Below are positions 8,153 through 16,226 of a DNA stretch of 32,742 nucleotides, piece by piece. Location: the NCBI GenBank assembly GCA_945889315.1, contig CAMDBP010000022.1:1-32742 (forward strand). The letters are read 5' to 3'. A program made the translations under genes and the position numbers. This stretch comes from Chitinophaga pinensis (GTDB lineage Bacteria; Bacteroidota; Bacteroidia; NS11-12g; UBA9320). Numbering within the stretch: position 1 is the first letter of the stretch; each line of letters starts with the position of its first letter. The notes below the pieces were generated by a model that made no database searches, was not told where the DNA came from, and saw only the letters and a program-made list of their open reading frames with translations.

Positions 8153-9204
8153 TCTTGTTTGCTTAACGCCTGCTCTTTGCGCCAGCCGAAATAAATCATA
8201 TACATAGCCAAGGCAAATCCAGCTCCTACGCCTCCTAAGACATAATGCCACCATCTAAAACCAACATTTTCCAACGGATAATGCGGGGTCTCTATAATTT
8301 GTATCAATGGAGTTTGCTTACGCAACCCTATTTCTGCCAGTTTTAAATTTTTAATTAATTCGCCGTACAACGAAATACTGATTTGTAAATCAATCATGGT
8401 ACGGTTTTGACCGATGCGTGCACTTTGCATCATGGGATTTAAGTTTAAATCGCTCATACTTGCATTGCTGCGTAAATTCTGATTTAAAATCTTTTGTACG
8501 GAATCTACTTCCTTGCGCAAGACGTCTAGATTGTAACGTGCTTTTTTGGTAACGGTTTCAATGTAAAAATCAGTCACCGTTTCAATCAACGTTTGGCTTA
8601 ACGCCATGGCCACATCTGGATCTTGATGCGAGCAACTTACGGTCACAAAACTTTGTTTTTTATCGGGTCGACTTACCATTAATACATTTTGATTAACATG
8701 TCTATACGTTAAATACAAGGCACTGTCAGTAATGGCATTTTGTTGGCTTCTGTCGGTCTTAAAGCTCACCTCGCTAAAGCGTTCTTTTTGAGATTGCTTT
8801 AGATCTCCCCAAATTAAGGATGCTAGTACTGTTTTTTTACCGTTAAAATCGATGGTAGTTAGAAGTGTACGTTCGATCATAGAACGTATTTGAAACAAGT
8901 GTACCAAACTTTCGCCTTCAAAAACACCTCCAGGATTAGATCCACCTACATCTAAACCAAATTGCGCCATCAAACCGTCCATACCCGATGGACCTTCTTC
9001 CTCTGCCGCGATAATAAACTCGGCTTTTTTCTTATCGGTATGTAAAAAAAGTCCTGCTAATAATCCCACCAATCCAAAAAGTAGGGGATAGATTACCAAA
9101 GGCTTCCAATGGGTTTTCATTCGTTGGATTAAGTTGCCCAACTGATTGAGGATATCTCCCAGTGAAGCGTCTGCGTTTAACGCATTTTGTTTCGTTGAAT
9201 TCAT
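8149..9204 (-). CDS. Wzz/PCP-family chain-length determinant, no kinase domain
   Basis: A 351-residue inner-membrane protein with two transmembrane segments, near residues 35-54 and 318-341, and a mostly helical periplasmic domain between them. The pre-TM2 segment IIETPHYPLENVG has the prolines typical of polysaccharide co-polymerases. The C-terminus is a short cytoplasmic tail of about ten residues with no Walker motifs and no tyrosine cluster, so it is not a fused BY-kinase. It would set the length of the polymer made by the Wzy-like protein, whose gene overlaps its stop codon. A GLDVGG stretch near residue 85 resembles homologues in other Bacteroidota. Confidence 0.85.
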   Translation of the reverse strand: MNSTKQNALNADASLGDILNQLGNLIQRMKTHWKPLVIYPLLFGLVGLLAGLFLHTDKKKAEFIIAAEEEGPSGMDGLMAQFGLDVGGSNPGGVFEGESLVHLFQIRSMIERTLLTTIDFNGKKTVLASLIWGDLKQSQKERFSEVSFKTDRSQQNAITDSALYLTYRHVNQNVLMVSRPDKKQSFVTVSCSHQDPDVAMALSQTLIETVTDFYIETVTKKARYNLDVLRKEVDSVQKILNQNLRSNASMSDLNLNPMMQSARIGQNRTMIDLQISISLYGELIKNLKLAEIGLRKQTPLIQIIETPHYPLENVGFRWWHYVLGGVGAGFALAMYMIYFGWRKEQALSKQE

Positions 9205-9234
9205 GTATAATCGTAAGCTTTGTATTCGTTGTAG

Positions 9235-9951
9235 TTAGGTTAACCACGCCTTAACGCGGGTATTTAGACGGTCCATTCCTCTCAAGATCATATAAAAAAA
9301 AGGAGAAAAACTTCCCAAACTGGTAAGCGGTAAACCGTGCTGAGGCAAGACCGTGCTCAATCGGTGTTCTAAGCGAATGCATCGTTCCTTGCGTATTCGT
9401 GCGTGTTCGTCTTTTGCGCCACCATGCCAACCGCTTAGTTTCCCTTTCGGGAAAATCCAAGCATGCAAAAATGCCTGGTAGGCTTCACTGCCTAAGGAAG
9501 TTGGTTCGTTGAGTATTTCAGTCAAACTTTGTTTAAAAACGTCAAGTGAATAGGCATTGGGCAACACAAACAGCCATGATGCCAAAAAAGGATTAGGTCG
9601 TTCGGCGTACGCATTACCATCCCACCGGATATCTCCATATACCGTAACGGTATCTTTGTTAAGTTGAATCATCGCGCGTTTAAGCAACCGAAGCCAACCG
9701 ACGGTGTAATGTGTTTTAAACAAGGTATCGTTCACGATGACAAAGGGTCCCGTGCCTGTAAAGGATTCGCACATCTCGAGATAGCCACTAAACTCATAGT
9801 GCGCATAACTTCCTTGAATCTCAGACGGTCTAGCAGCATTAGGCATGTTATTGAGTACCGAAATACGTGCATTTCCAAAGCACGTTTTTAGCTTTTTTAT
9901 TCCTTCTTCCAGGCCATCGAAATGACCATAGGTAATCACACCAATTTCCAT
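9235..9951 (-). CDS. Unrecognised protein of the polysaccharide operon, possible glycosyltransferase
   Basis: 238 residues with no family I can name with confidence. The N-terminus EIGVITYGHFDGLEEGIKKL followed by ARISVLNNMP looks like the first beta-alpha-beta of a GT-A fold. PFVIVNDTLFKTH (N74-D75-T76) and VYGDIRWDG (residues 105-111) are acidic spots that could serve as metal or sugar contacts. The C-terminal third is basic (KDEHARIRKERCIRLEHRL). No signal peptide or obvious membrane span. It begins 2 bp after the RfbF-like transferase stops and ends 30 bp before the Wzz-like gene, so it belongs to the same operon. The function is open; a sugar transferase is the best guess. Confidence 0.6.
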   Translation of the reverse strand: MEIGVITYGHFDGLEEGIKKLKTCFGNARISVLNNMPNAARPSEIQGSYAHYEFSGYLEMCESFTGTGPFVIVNDTLFKTHYTVGWLRLLKRAMIQLNKDTVTVYGDIRWDGNAYAERPNPFLASWLFVLPNAYSLDVFKQSLTEILNEPTSLGSEAYQAFLHAWIFPKGKLSGWHGGAKDEHARIRKERCIRLEHRLSTVLPQHGLPLTSLGSFSPFFYMILRGMDRLNTRVKAWLT

Positions 9952-9953
9952 TT

Positions 9954-10769
9954 TTAGCGTATTTCTTGCCGTTTTTTAATACCCCATAAAAACACTGCGA
10001 ACAGTTGTGTTACGGTATGCGTTAGTATATTACGGAAACACTTCCACGCGAAAACAAGGTGACCTTTGCGCAACGAGGTGAAAGACAAGCCTGCTAAGCC
10101 CATGATAAAGGAATAGATTCGTATCCAAGGATATAAACGAAATCCTATTTTTTTGCCCATGATGCGCGCTTCATCTTGCGGTTGAAGCGACTCATGATCT
10201 AGTCCAGGGCAGCCTTGCACTTTTAAGACAGCTAGATTGGCGAAATGTGCACGTGCGCACAACTCGTAATCTACACATTCTAAAAAATACGATCGACTGT
10301 GCCAACCCACTTTTTTCAACGCTTCTAACCCAAATAGTGATCCTGAACTAATAAGGAAGTAGGCGTTTTTCATACTCGAATGTTCGGGGGTGGTTTGCTG
10401 GGTATTGGCTTGAAAATGAACAACTGCCGCATTCGTTAAATCTGCGGTATGCAGTTCCATCCAGGCATTAATCCACTGCAAACTTGCTGCAGTAAACAAG
10501 GTATCTTGATCAAAATAAAGAGCGTGACTATGCTTTTCTGCCGCTATATGCTGTCCTAATTCGTTGAGCGCAATGCCCATACCCTCATTTTTACCGGAGC
10601 CCAAGCATACGAAATTCGGAGATAGTATTTTACTTAACTGGTCATCTCCATTTGGCGTGTTGTCATAGACATATACGGTATACCCTTCAGACAATCCTAG
10701 CTGAATGCTTGCAACTAATTCCGTTGGCGGATAGTAGGCAACAAAACAGAGAGCTGTAGATTGTACCAC
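9954..10769 (-). CDS. GT2-family glycosyltransferase, RfbF/rhamnosyltransferase-like
   Basis: 271 residues. FDQDT at 86-90 and ECVDYELCARA at 164-174 are the donor-site and acceptor-side signatures of the RfbF/WbbL type of GT2 enzymes, many of which use dTDP-rhamnose. GKNEGMGIALNELG is the conserved middle motif. This fits the RfbB in the same locus, which makes the dTDP-6-deoxy sugar precursor, but the actual donor is inferred. A hydrophobic stretch near the C-terminus may hold it to the membrane. The start is a GTG at 10769, 2 bp after the methyltransferase stop; no ATG lies nearer the conserved ALCFVAYYP strand. Confidence 0.88.
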   Translation of the reverse strand: MVQSTALCFVAYYPPTELVASIQLGLSEGYTVYVYDNTPNGDDQLSKILSPNFVCLGSGKNEGMGIALNELGQHIAAEKHSHALYFDQDTLFTAASLQWINAWMELHTADLTNAAVVHFQANTQQTTPEHSSMKNAYFLISSGSLFGLEALKKVGWHSRSYFLECVDYELCARAHFANLAVLKVQGCPGLDHESLQPQDEARIMGKKIGFRLYPWIRIYSFIMGLAGLSFTSLRKGHLVFAWKCFRNILTHTVTQLFAVFLWGIKKRQEIR

Positions 10770-10771
10770 GG

Positions 10772-11428
10772 TTACTTTTTTAGTGCTTTAACCAAATATT
10801 GTTCGGTTAAAAAATCTCTAATCAACCCAAGTGAGAGGGCATTGACTATAGCCGATTTACTCCAAGGAGCAAAAGGGCTGTAAGTCCACTTATCTATCAT
10901 TAATGTTTCCGTTTCTAGTAAATGTAACGCTGATTTTTTTGTAAAAAAACGGAGATGTGTTCTATCCATGATCCCTTGATCGGCATAGGTAAAGCGACCG
11001 AATAACGTTAAATTGGCAATCACTTTAAATGTCCGTAAATTAGGTATACTCGCTATGACAACGCCCCCTGTTTTAAGTACACGGGAGAGTTGCGCTACGA
11101 ATCTCCAAGGATCTACGAGATGTTCTAAAACATCCAAACACAGAATTGCATCGTATCGCTCATCCTCTAGAGTTGTAATAATTTCTTCTGCGTCACCCAT
11201 CCACGTAGTATTTAGGAATGGTTGTGCCTCCAATGCCACTGATTCAGTCAATTCTATGCCCTCTATGGTTTGGCAACGACCTTCATCTTTCAAATACCGC
11301 AGCGTTGCTCCGTTGCCACATCCAATTTCCAATACAGAATGGGCATGCGCAGGAAATAAAGGCAATATATCTAATCTAGCGCGGCTAAAATACGCGTCTT
11401 GTTTTTGATTATAATCTTGCGGTTGCAT
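10772..11428 (-). CDS. Class I SAM-dependent methyltransferase
   Basis: About 218 residues from the ATG at 11428, preferred over an upstream TTG at 11464 because homologues usually begin close to the YFSRARLDILPLFP segment. Motif I is VLEIGCGNG near residues 32-40. The acidic post-I residue is in IEGIELT, and DAILCLDVLEHL is motif II. The fold is that of UbiE/Methyltransf_11 enzymes. In this setting it probably methylates a sugar of the repeat unit or caps the chain; the target is not visible. It overlaps the flippase gene by 20 bp. Confidence 0.88.
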   Translation of the reverse strand: MQPQDYNQKQDAYFSRARLDILPLFPAHAHSVLEIGCGNGATLRYLKDEGRCQTIEGIELTESVALEAQPFLNTTWMGDAEEIITTLEDERYDAILCLDVLEHLVDPWRFVAQLSRVLKTGGVVIASIPNLRTFKVIANLTLFGRFTYADQGIMDRTHLRFFTKKSALHLLETETLMIDKWTYSPFAPWSKSAIVNALSLGLIRDFLTEQYLVKALKK

Positions 11429-12707
11429 GTGTTTTATAGTGATTAAAACCCAGTAAGAATCCAAAATCTAGGGTAGTTCTAGCAGCCCAAAGGCAGGCCG
11501 CACCCAAAACACCCCAAACAGGTAAAACGATATACAGTAAAGGAAGATAAACGCATAATTCCACCACATGCAATAAGGCAGTTGTTTTAACCTTACCTGT
11601 TGCTTGAAGTGCCGCTAATGGAATGTGCCCCAGTGCGTTAAAGAATACGCCAACTAACAATACTATAGAAACCATCCAAGCATGTTCTGCAAATTCAGGA
11701 TTAATCCAACTTCGTAATAATTGCTTTGAAAACAAAGCTAATATAAGACATATTGGACCTAGTGTAAGCATAATGTAGTTTAACCCTTTTTTTAACAAGG
11801 CGCTTTCGCCCTGCTTTCCAGATTCATTGGCTACGATTGTAAAACGAGGAAACCATGCCGTAGCTATTGCCGCAGGAATGATTAATAAGCGTAGGACAAT
11901 GTCTTGCGGAACTGTATAATAGGTAAGCACTGATGTACCCACTAACATGGCTACTATAAATCGATCGGCAGCTACCATAAAGGGGCCTACTATATTGGAA
12001 ACCGTCATCCAAAATCCAAAGGACAAAAGTGACTTCACTGATTTTATCCGCTGGGTGAAAGGCACTTTTTCACTGGGCTTAAGAAAGGCTCTTATCCACC
12101 ATACATTCCATATAACAACAAGAATTCTAGCGGCAATTAAACTCCAAACAATATGTAGTAAAGAAGTGTCACCCACTAAAACAAGCACCATGGGCGCCAA
12201 GAAATTAAGAATTCCTAAAATACCACGAAGTGTACTTGATTTTACAAAATCCTCCAGTCCTTCTAAAATACCCCGCAAGCCAGAACTAACTGTTACCAAC
12301 GGAATGCACCATGCAGCCCATACAAAAGCATCCAGCGTTTCTTTTCGTAAAATGGGAGAAAGATCCAGTACCTGTTGCACATAGTAAAATGACGCTATAT
12401 GCATACAAATGGCACCCAAGATTCCGGGCAAAACCAATGCCCACAACCCCGTCTTAATCAACGGAACTAAGCTATTGATTTCTTTTACTCGGTGCAACGC
12501 TACTTGTTGGGTTAGCGCGCGTCCCATACCAAAATCAAATAATCCGAAATATCCGATGGCCGTCCATATTAACGTTAACAGCCCAAAGACCTCTAGCCCT
12601 AAGGCATCTATAACTATGGGAATGGAAATAATACCTACTCCTAAAGGCAACGCTGTGCCTATTAGGTTAAATAGTGCATTTTGCGTTAATAGGTGTTTCT
12701 TATCCAT
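11409..12707 (-). CDS. wzx: Polysaccharide flippase, Wzx (PST/MATE-like)
   Basis: 432 residues with about 12 hydrophobic spans spread evenly, starting NALFNLIGTALPLGVGIISIPIVIDALG, the usual opening of Wzx-type oligosaccharide flippases. A conserved FGLLTLIWTAIGYFGLFDFGMGRALTQ segment follows near residue 41. It would move the lipid-linked repeat unit from the cytoplasmic to the periplasmic side of the inner membrane. It lies between the exporter and the first transferase and is co-transcribed with them (11 bp after the exporter stop). The ATG at 12707 is clear. Confidence 0.9.
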   Translation of the reverse strand: MDKKHLLTQNALFNLIGTALPLGVGIISIPIVIDALGLEVFGLLTLIWTAIGYFGLFDFGMGRALTQQVALHRVKEINSLVPLIKTGLWALVLPGILGAICMHIASFYYVQQVLDLSPILRKETLDAFVWAAWCIPLVTVSSGLRGILEGLEDFVKSSTLRGILGILNFLAPMVLVLVGDTSLLHIVWSLIAARILVVIWNVWWIRAFLKPSEKVPFTQRIKSVKSLLSFGFWMTVSNIVGPFMVAADRFIVAMLVGTSVLTYYTVPQDIVLRLLIIPAAIATAWFPRFTIVANESGKQGESALLKKGLNYIMLTLGPICLILALFSKQLLRSWINPEFAEHAWMVSIVLLVGVFFNALGHIPLAALQATGKVKTTALLHVVELCVYLPLLYIVLPVWGVLGAACLWAARTTLDFGFLLGFNHYKTHATARL

Positions 12708-12718
12708 TCGTGACGAAA

Positions 12719-15124
12719 CTACTTCACGATCTGACTTATAAGGTATGCCAGTGATGACATGGTTGACGCCATAACAGAATACATGGTAATTCTTTCTGTG
12801 GCAGAGAGTCTACTATTGGCATCGTTACCTTTAGATTTAGAAGGCACTATGATCTGACATCCAGGACGAACGTCCGGACGCAACGTAAATACACCCAGAA
12901 ATCGCCTTGTTTTTGCGCTTCTCCCGTTAGAATACACCACAAAAATATTGTTCTTTTTAGCTTCTTCTGTTGTCCCTCCCGCCATTATTATGTAGCGTTT
13001 TAAGGTTAATTTCTTGTCGTACATAATCACGTTTGGATTATACACTTCGCCTAGAATACTCACCGTAGATTCGATGGTCGGTATAATAAATCGATCACCC
13101 GGCTGTAAATAAAAGGACTTGGCCGTTGTTTCGAAATTACGATATCCACCTATCACAATGGTATCAATCACAAGACTGTATGGCTTGTAGTCCAGTTCAT
13201 CTACTTCTTTCAGCGTATCTTGCGCATAAAGCTCGTTTAATACTTTCCCTTTTAGGGACTCGATTTTCGCTGTTGAAATTTGAATCTTTCGTTGTCTGAT
13301 CAGAATACTTCCGTCTACATTACCGTATTGATTTGATCCACCGGCTTGCATATAAATATCGTATAATGACTGATTTCGACTGGCCATAGGATATACACCT
13401 GGCACCTTAAATTCTCCTTCGCACGTCACATAAACCTGATCACGGTAGTATGGATTACGACTCACCGTTACCACATCTCCGGGCTTTAATACAAAATCAC
13501 TTAAGGCTTTGTCATTCCAAAAATCTCGTCTCGCACTTAGCACATTAATAGTCGATAATTGTGTTTCGTCCTCTACTTTTCTAGAAATAATGATTTTACT
13601 AGTTAACGCTTCTTGTTCAAATCCACCTGCAAGGAATAATAACTTACTTACCGTAATACCTTCTCCGAATAGATATTCCCCTTGTTTGTTGACATCGCCG
13701 TAGATGTGAACTTTGTCTTCACGGTTCATATCCAAGCTATCGCCAACCAAGATCATATCGTTTTCTTGTAGTTCAATACGCATGTTTCCAGCTAAAATAG
13801 AATCTAAGCGATACGCATAATAATGATTTTGTCCATCACGTGGCTCACGAAATAACAGGACATATTCTTTAATGGCACTTGGTTTAAGTCCACCAGCGTT
13901 TTCGATGGCTTTTTTCAAATCAATGCCATCTGCCATCGAATAATATCCGGGACGCTCTACCGCCCCATCTACTTTTACCCGGTTACTGTAGCGATCCATA
14001 ATGGAAGAAACGGTCACAATTTCAGAACCGAGCAGCTTAAAATCAGCTAATTCTTCTGCGCGTACTGTAAATAATTCTTTTTGAGCCCCACCGTAACGCA
14101 ATACTTCAACCACCTCTTGATAGGCTATCTCTGTGTATCCACCGGCATACGTAATTGCAGATTGTAAATGTTCATTAGGCAATAATTCAAATACCGCTGG
14201 GGTTTTGATTTCCCCACGTAGTCTTACTCTTCGATCGTAATAGGGTATAAAAACAATGTCATTGTCTTGGAGCGTAATATCGGATGCACGCGAACCTTTC
14301 GCTAAAAATTCGTATAAATCGATAACACGAATGGTTTTCCCATTTCGAATGATGTGAATATTTCGATAACTTCTATTTAAGCCAGGACCACCCGAAGCAA
14401 ATAATGCGTGAAATCCTGTCGCTAAACTAGGTAAGTAATAGGCGCCAGATTGTTTGGCTCCCCACACCATCACTTGTATGGTTCTGAATTCGGTAATTTG
14501 TATTTTTAGTTGGCTGTTACCGTTACCTAGAGAAGCAAATCCTACTTTTTTAAGTTGATTTATGATGGTCCGTTCAGCCTGCGCCAAGGTTAAGCCGCTT
14601 ACCATAATTTTTCCGCCGTAAGGAATTACAATGGATCCATTCGTGGCGACAACCACTTTCATGTTTTGTTCTTGTAAGCCGTATATACGAATATCTAAAT
14701 GATCATTTGGTCCAAGTATATAACCTGCAGTGGGTGCCAGATTGCTACTTGGCAAAAAATCTAAGTTACTGTTTTCAAATAATTCCTGTCCGTAAATAGC
14801 CACGGTCGTTTGCAGTACGTTTTCACTTACTTCTTGTCTCTTTGAGGTAGACGTATCTTTGTCTTTTTTTCCTGTTTTTTCACCGTCATTCGCCCGAATA
14901 TCTCTAAAATCATCCAAGCTCATTCCTCTGGATCTGGCAATAGCCTCCATATCCGCATCATTTAATCCTTGAAGCCTTGCGGATCGCTTTACCTCGTCTC
15001 GCTGTGCATTTGTTAATTCTTTAACATTGATATTACTTAAATCTTTACCTAACCAGCCTTGGCTAAATGCCGACTGACTTAGTAGTATCAATAACGTAAG
15101 ATAACCGAATTTCATTTTGTACAT
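12719..15124 (-). CDS. wza: Polysaccharide export outer-membrane protein, Wza-like, six SLBB repeats
   Basis: 801 residues, about twice E. coli Wza. A signal peptide ends near residue 22 (SQSAFSQG) with no lipobox cysteine. A charged helical segment runs to about 95. The Poly_export domain covers about 134-215 (YILGPNDHLDIRIYG). Six SLBB repeats follow, recognised by their closing G-G at about 245, 328, 411, 500, 595 and 716. The C-terminal helix 778-801 could be the membrane-spanning part, as in Wza. It would form the channel carrying polymer through the periplasm and outer membrane. The start is the ATG at 15124, with M4 also possible. It is 36 bp after the sugar-phosphate transferase. Confidence 0.9.
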   Translation of the reverse strand: MYKMKFGYLTLLILLSQSAFSQGWLGKDLSNINVKELTNAQRDEVKRSARLQGLNDADMEAIARSRGMSLDDFRDIRANDGEKTGKKDKDTSTSKRQEVSENVLQTTVAIYGQELFENSNLDFLPSSNLAPTAGYILGPNDHLDIRIYGLQEQNMKVVVATNGSIVIPYGGKIMVSGLTLAQAERTIINQLKKVGFASLGNGNSQLKIQITEFRTIQVMVWGAKQSGAYYLPSLATGFHALFASGGPGLNRSYRNIHIIRNGKTIRVIDLYEFLAKGSRASDITLQDNDIVFIPYYDRRVRLRGEIKTPAVFELLPNEHLQSAITYAGGYTEIAYQEVVEVLRYGGAQKELFTVRAEELADFKLLGSEIVTVSSIMDRYSNRVKVDGAVERPGYYSMADGIDLKKAIENAGGLKPSAIKEYVLLFREPRDGQNHYYAYRLDSILAGNMRIELQENDMILVGDSLDMNREDKVHIYGDVNKQGEYLFGEGITVSKLLFLAGGFEQEALTSKIIISRKVEDETQLSTINVLSARRDFWNDKALSDFVLKPGDVVTVSRNPYYRDQVYVTCEGEFKVPGVYPMASRNQSLYDIYMQAGGSNQYGNVDGSILIRQRKIQISTAKIESLKGKVLNELYAQDTLKEVDELDYKPYSLVIDTIVIGGYRNFETTAKSFYLQPGDRFIIPTIESTVSILGEVYNPNVIMYDKKLTLKRYIIMAGGTTEEAKKNNIFVVYSNGRSAKTRRFLGVFTLRPDVRPGCQIIVPSKSKGNDANSRLSATERITMYSVMASTMSSLAYLISQIVK

Positions 15125-15160
15125 GGGGAGTGGGGGTATTTCGTTAACGGTAACGGCGGC

Positions 15161-15853
15161 TTATTTTTTGGTTAAAACCACCACCAAACTGCGCCATAAA
15201 ATCTTAAGATCCAATAGCAAGCTTGCTTTTTGCACATATTCGAGGTCAAAAATCAATTTTTCTTGGTGATCCTCGATAGTTGCATTGGGATTATTAATTT
15301 GAGCTAGACCTGTAATTCCAGGTTTAACCGCATGACGTGCATCGTAGTTTGGGTACTCTGCAATAATTTTATCGACAAATTGAGACTGCTCAGGTCGAGG
15401 ACCCACCCAGCTCATATCGCCTCTTAGAATGTTCCAGATTTGTGGCAATTCATCGATACGACTCATGCGCAATAAATTACCTAGCAAAGGAACCACAACC
15501 AGCTCATCGCAATTGTCCTTTACACCTTCTGCGGGATTGCTCTTTACATAGGTACGAATTTTATATAAATCGAATTTCTTACCGGCAACACCTATACGCT
15601 CATGACGGAAGAGAATAGAAAAACCATCCATAAAAGGGTATAGTAAAAAAACGATACTGATTAAGATTAGCGAAATAGGCAACACAACCAAACTAAAGCA
15701 CAAGTCAAACAATCTTTTGGACCAACCTAACGCATAGGATGATACAACTACGGCTGTTGCGCGTGCTTCCGGAGACATTTGATTGCTATGTGTTTTTTCG
15801 TTTTCCTCTACTCCCATAACTATTGCTGTAGGGTTAGCAATTGGCGTTTCCAT
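15161..15853 (-). CDS. Undecaprenyl-phosphate sugar-phosphate transferase (initiating PGT, WcaJ/WbaP C-terminal type)
   Basis: About 230 residues from the ATG at 15853. It carries a membrane re-entrant helix SKRLFDLCFSLVVLPISLIL, then LFRHERIG, KIRTY, and DELPQIWNILRGDMSWVGPRPEQ with its catalytic Asp-Glu region, and ends LDLKILWRSLVVVL. This monotopic family moves a sugar-1-phosphate to undecaprenyl phosphate, starting the repeat unit. The longer frame to 15958 runs through the remnant of the regulator cassette, with a weak N-terminal sequence, so it is rejected. M48 (15817) and M61 (15778) are shorter options. The first sugar could be an N-acetylhexosamine, but this is not proven. Confidence 0.88.
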   Translation of the reverse strand: METPIANPTAIVMGVEENEKTHSNQMSPEARATAVVVSSYALGWSKRLFDLCFSLVVLPISLILISIVFLLYPFMDGFSILFRHERIGVAGKKFDLYKIRTYVKSNPAEGVKDNCDELVVVPLLGNLLRMSRIDELPQIWNILRGDMSWVGPRPEQSQFVDKIIAEYPNYDARHAVKPGITGLAQINNPNATIEDHQEKLIFDLEYVQKASLLLDLKILWRSLVVVLTKK

Positions 15854-15967
15854 TAAGCGCTTTCCTATTCTTTGTGGCCAAAATAACTCTTCTCTTCGTA
15901 TTTGCGTTATGCAGCTTCGCCACCTCAGTCCCATGGCCTGAAACGAAGAACATACCATTCGCTACCC

Positions 15968-16198
15968 TTACTTCTTCCACTTGGATTGGTAATTGGATGT
16001 TAAACATCCATCTATATATGCCGAAACGGGTAACAAGCGGCAAAGATATTTATTTTCATGAGCCAATAGACAGGCATGCATATAAACAGTATCCACAAAA
16101 AAAGGAAGACCAATCGTACGCCATACCTTGGCGCTGTCTACATCGATTGATCGACGTACACTCGTAGTTGACGATATTTCTCTCATGCAAGTAGTCAT
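15968..16198 (-). pseudogene. Truncated remnant of the winged-helix/nucleotidyltransferase regulator
   Basis: A 76-codon frame that lines up with the regulator at 3742-4272 at both ends but lacks most of the middle. Upstream, the same palindromic promoter element precedes the first ATG by exactly the same distance. MREISS matches MIESLISS with a short gap. FVDTVYM matches IVDLVFV, and a run around GAAAATAAAT (16043-16060) matches the KKINY region. Both frames end in W-x-K-stop. A tag GACTGARGTGGCGAAGC follows 54 nt after this stop and 53 nt after the intact gene's stop. Together these make a decayed or internally deleted paralogue likely. The region 15854-16219 otherwise holds no gene I can support. 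Confidence 0.55.
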
Positions 16199-16207
16199 TT
16201 TAAATAA

Positions 16208-16226
16208 CGAGTAGCAAAATTACTCG
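16208..16226 (-). promoter_or_regulatory. Second copy of the palindromic -7 promoter element
   Basis: Minus-strand CGAGTAATTTTGCTACTCG has 6-bp inverted arms and holds TAATTTTG, an exact TAnnTTTG match. It differs at one position from the copy at 4283-4299 within the shared GAGTAAYTTTGCTACTCG. It overlaps the stop codon of the epimerase gene. It may still start transcription of the operon part beginning with the sugar-phosphate transferase. Confidence 0.5.

Noticed and set aside
6920-8254. Longer polymerase start at 8254
   Set aside because: It would run 106 bp into the Wzz-like gene with an arginine-rich start; the ATG at 8152 gives an ATGA overlap.
15854-15958. 35-residue N-terminal extension of the sugar-phosphate transferase
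   Set aside because: It reads through the tag shared with the regulator cassette and has no family similarity; the ATG at 15853 is a better start.
15834-16043. Minus-strand frame of 69 codons in another phase
   Set aside because: It overlaps both the remnant and the transferase start and matches no family; the cassette alignment explains the same bases better.
15841-16167. Plus-strand frame of 108 codons
   Set aside because: It lies opposite the remnant cassette, has no recognisable domain, and its hydrophobic start is the complement of the transferase N-terminus.
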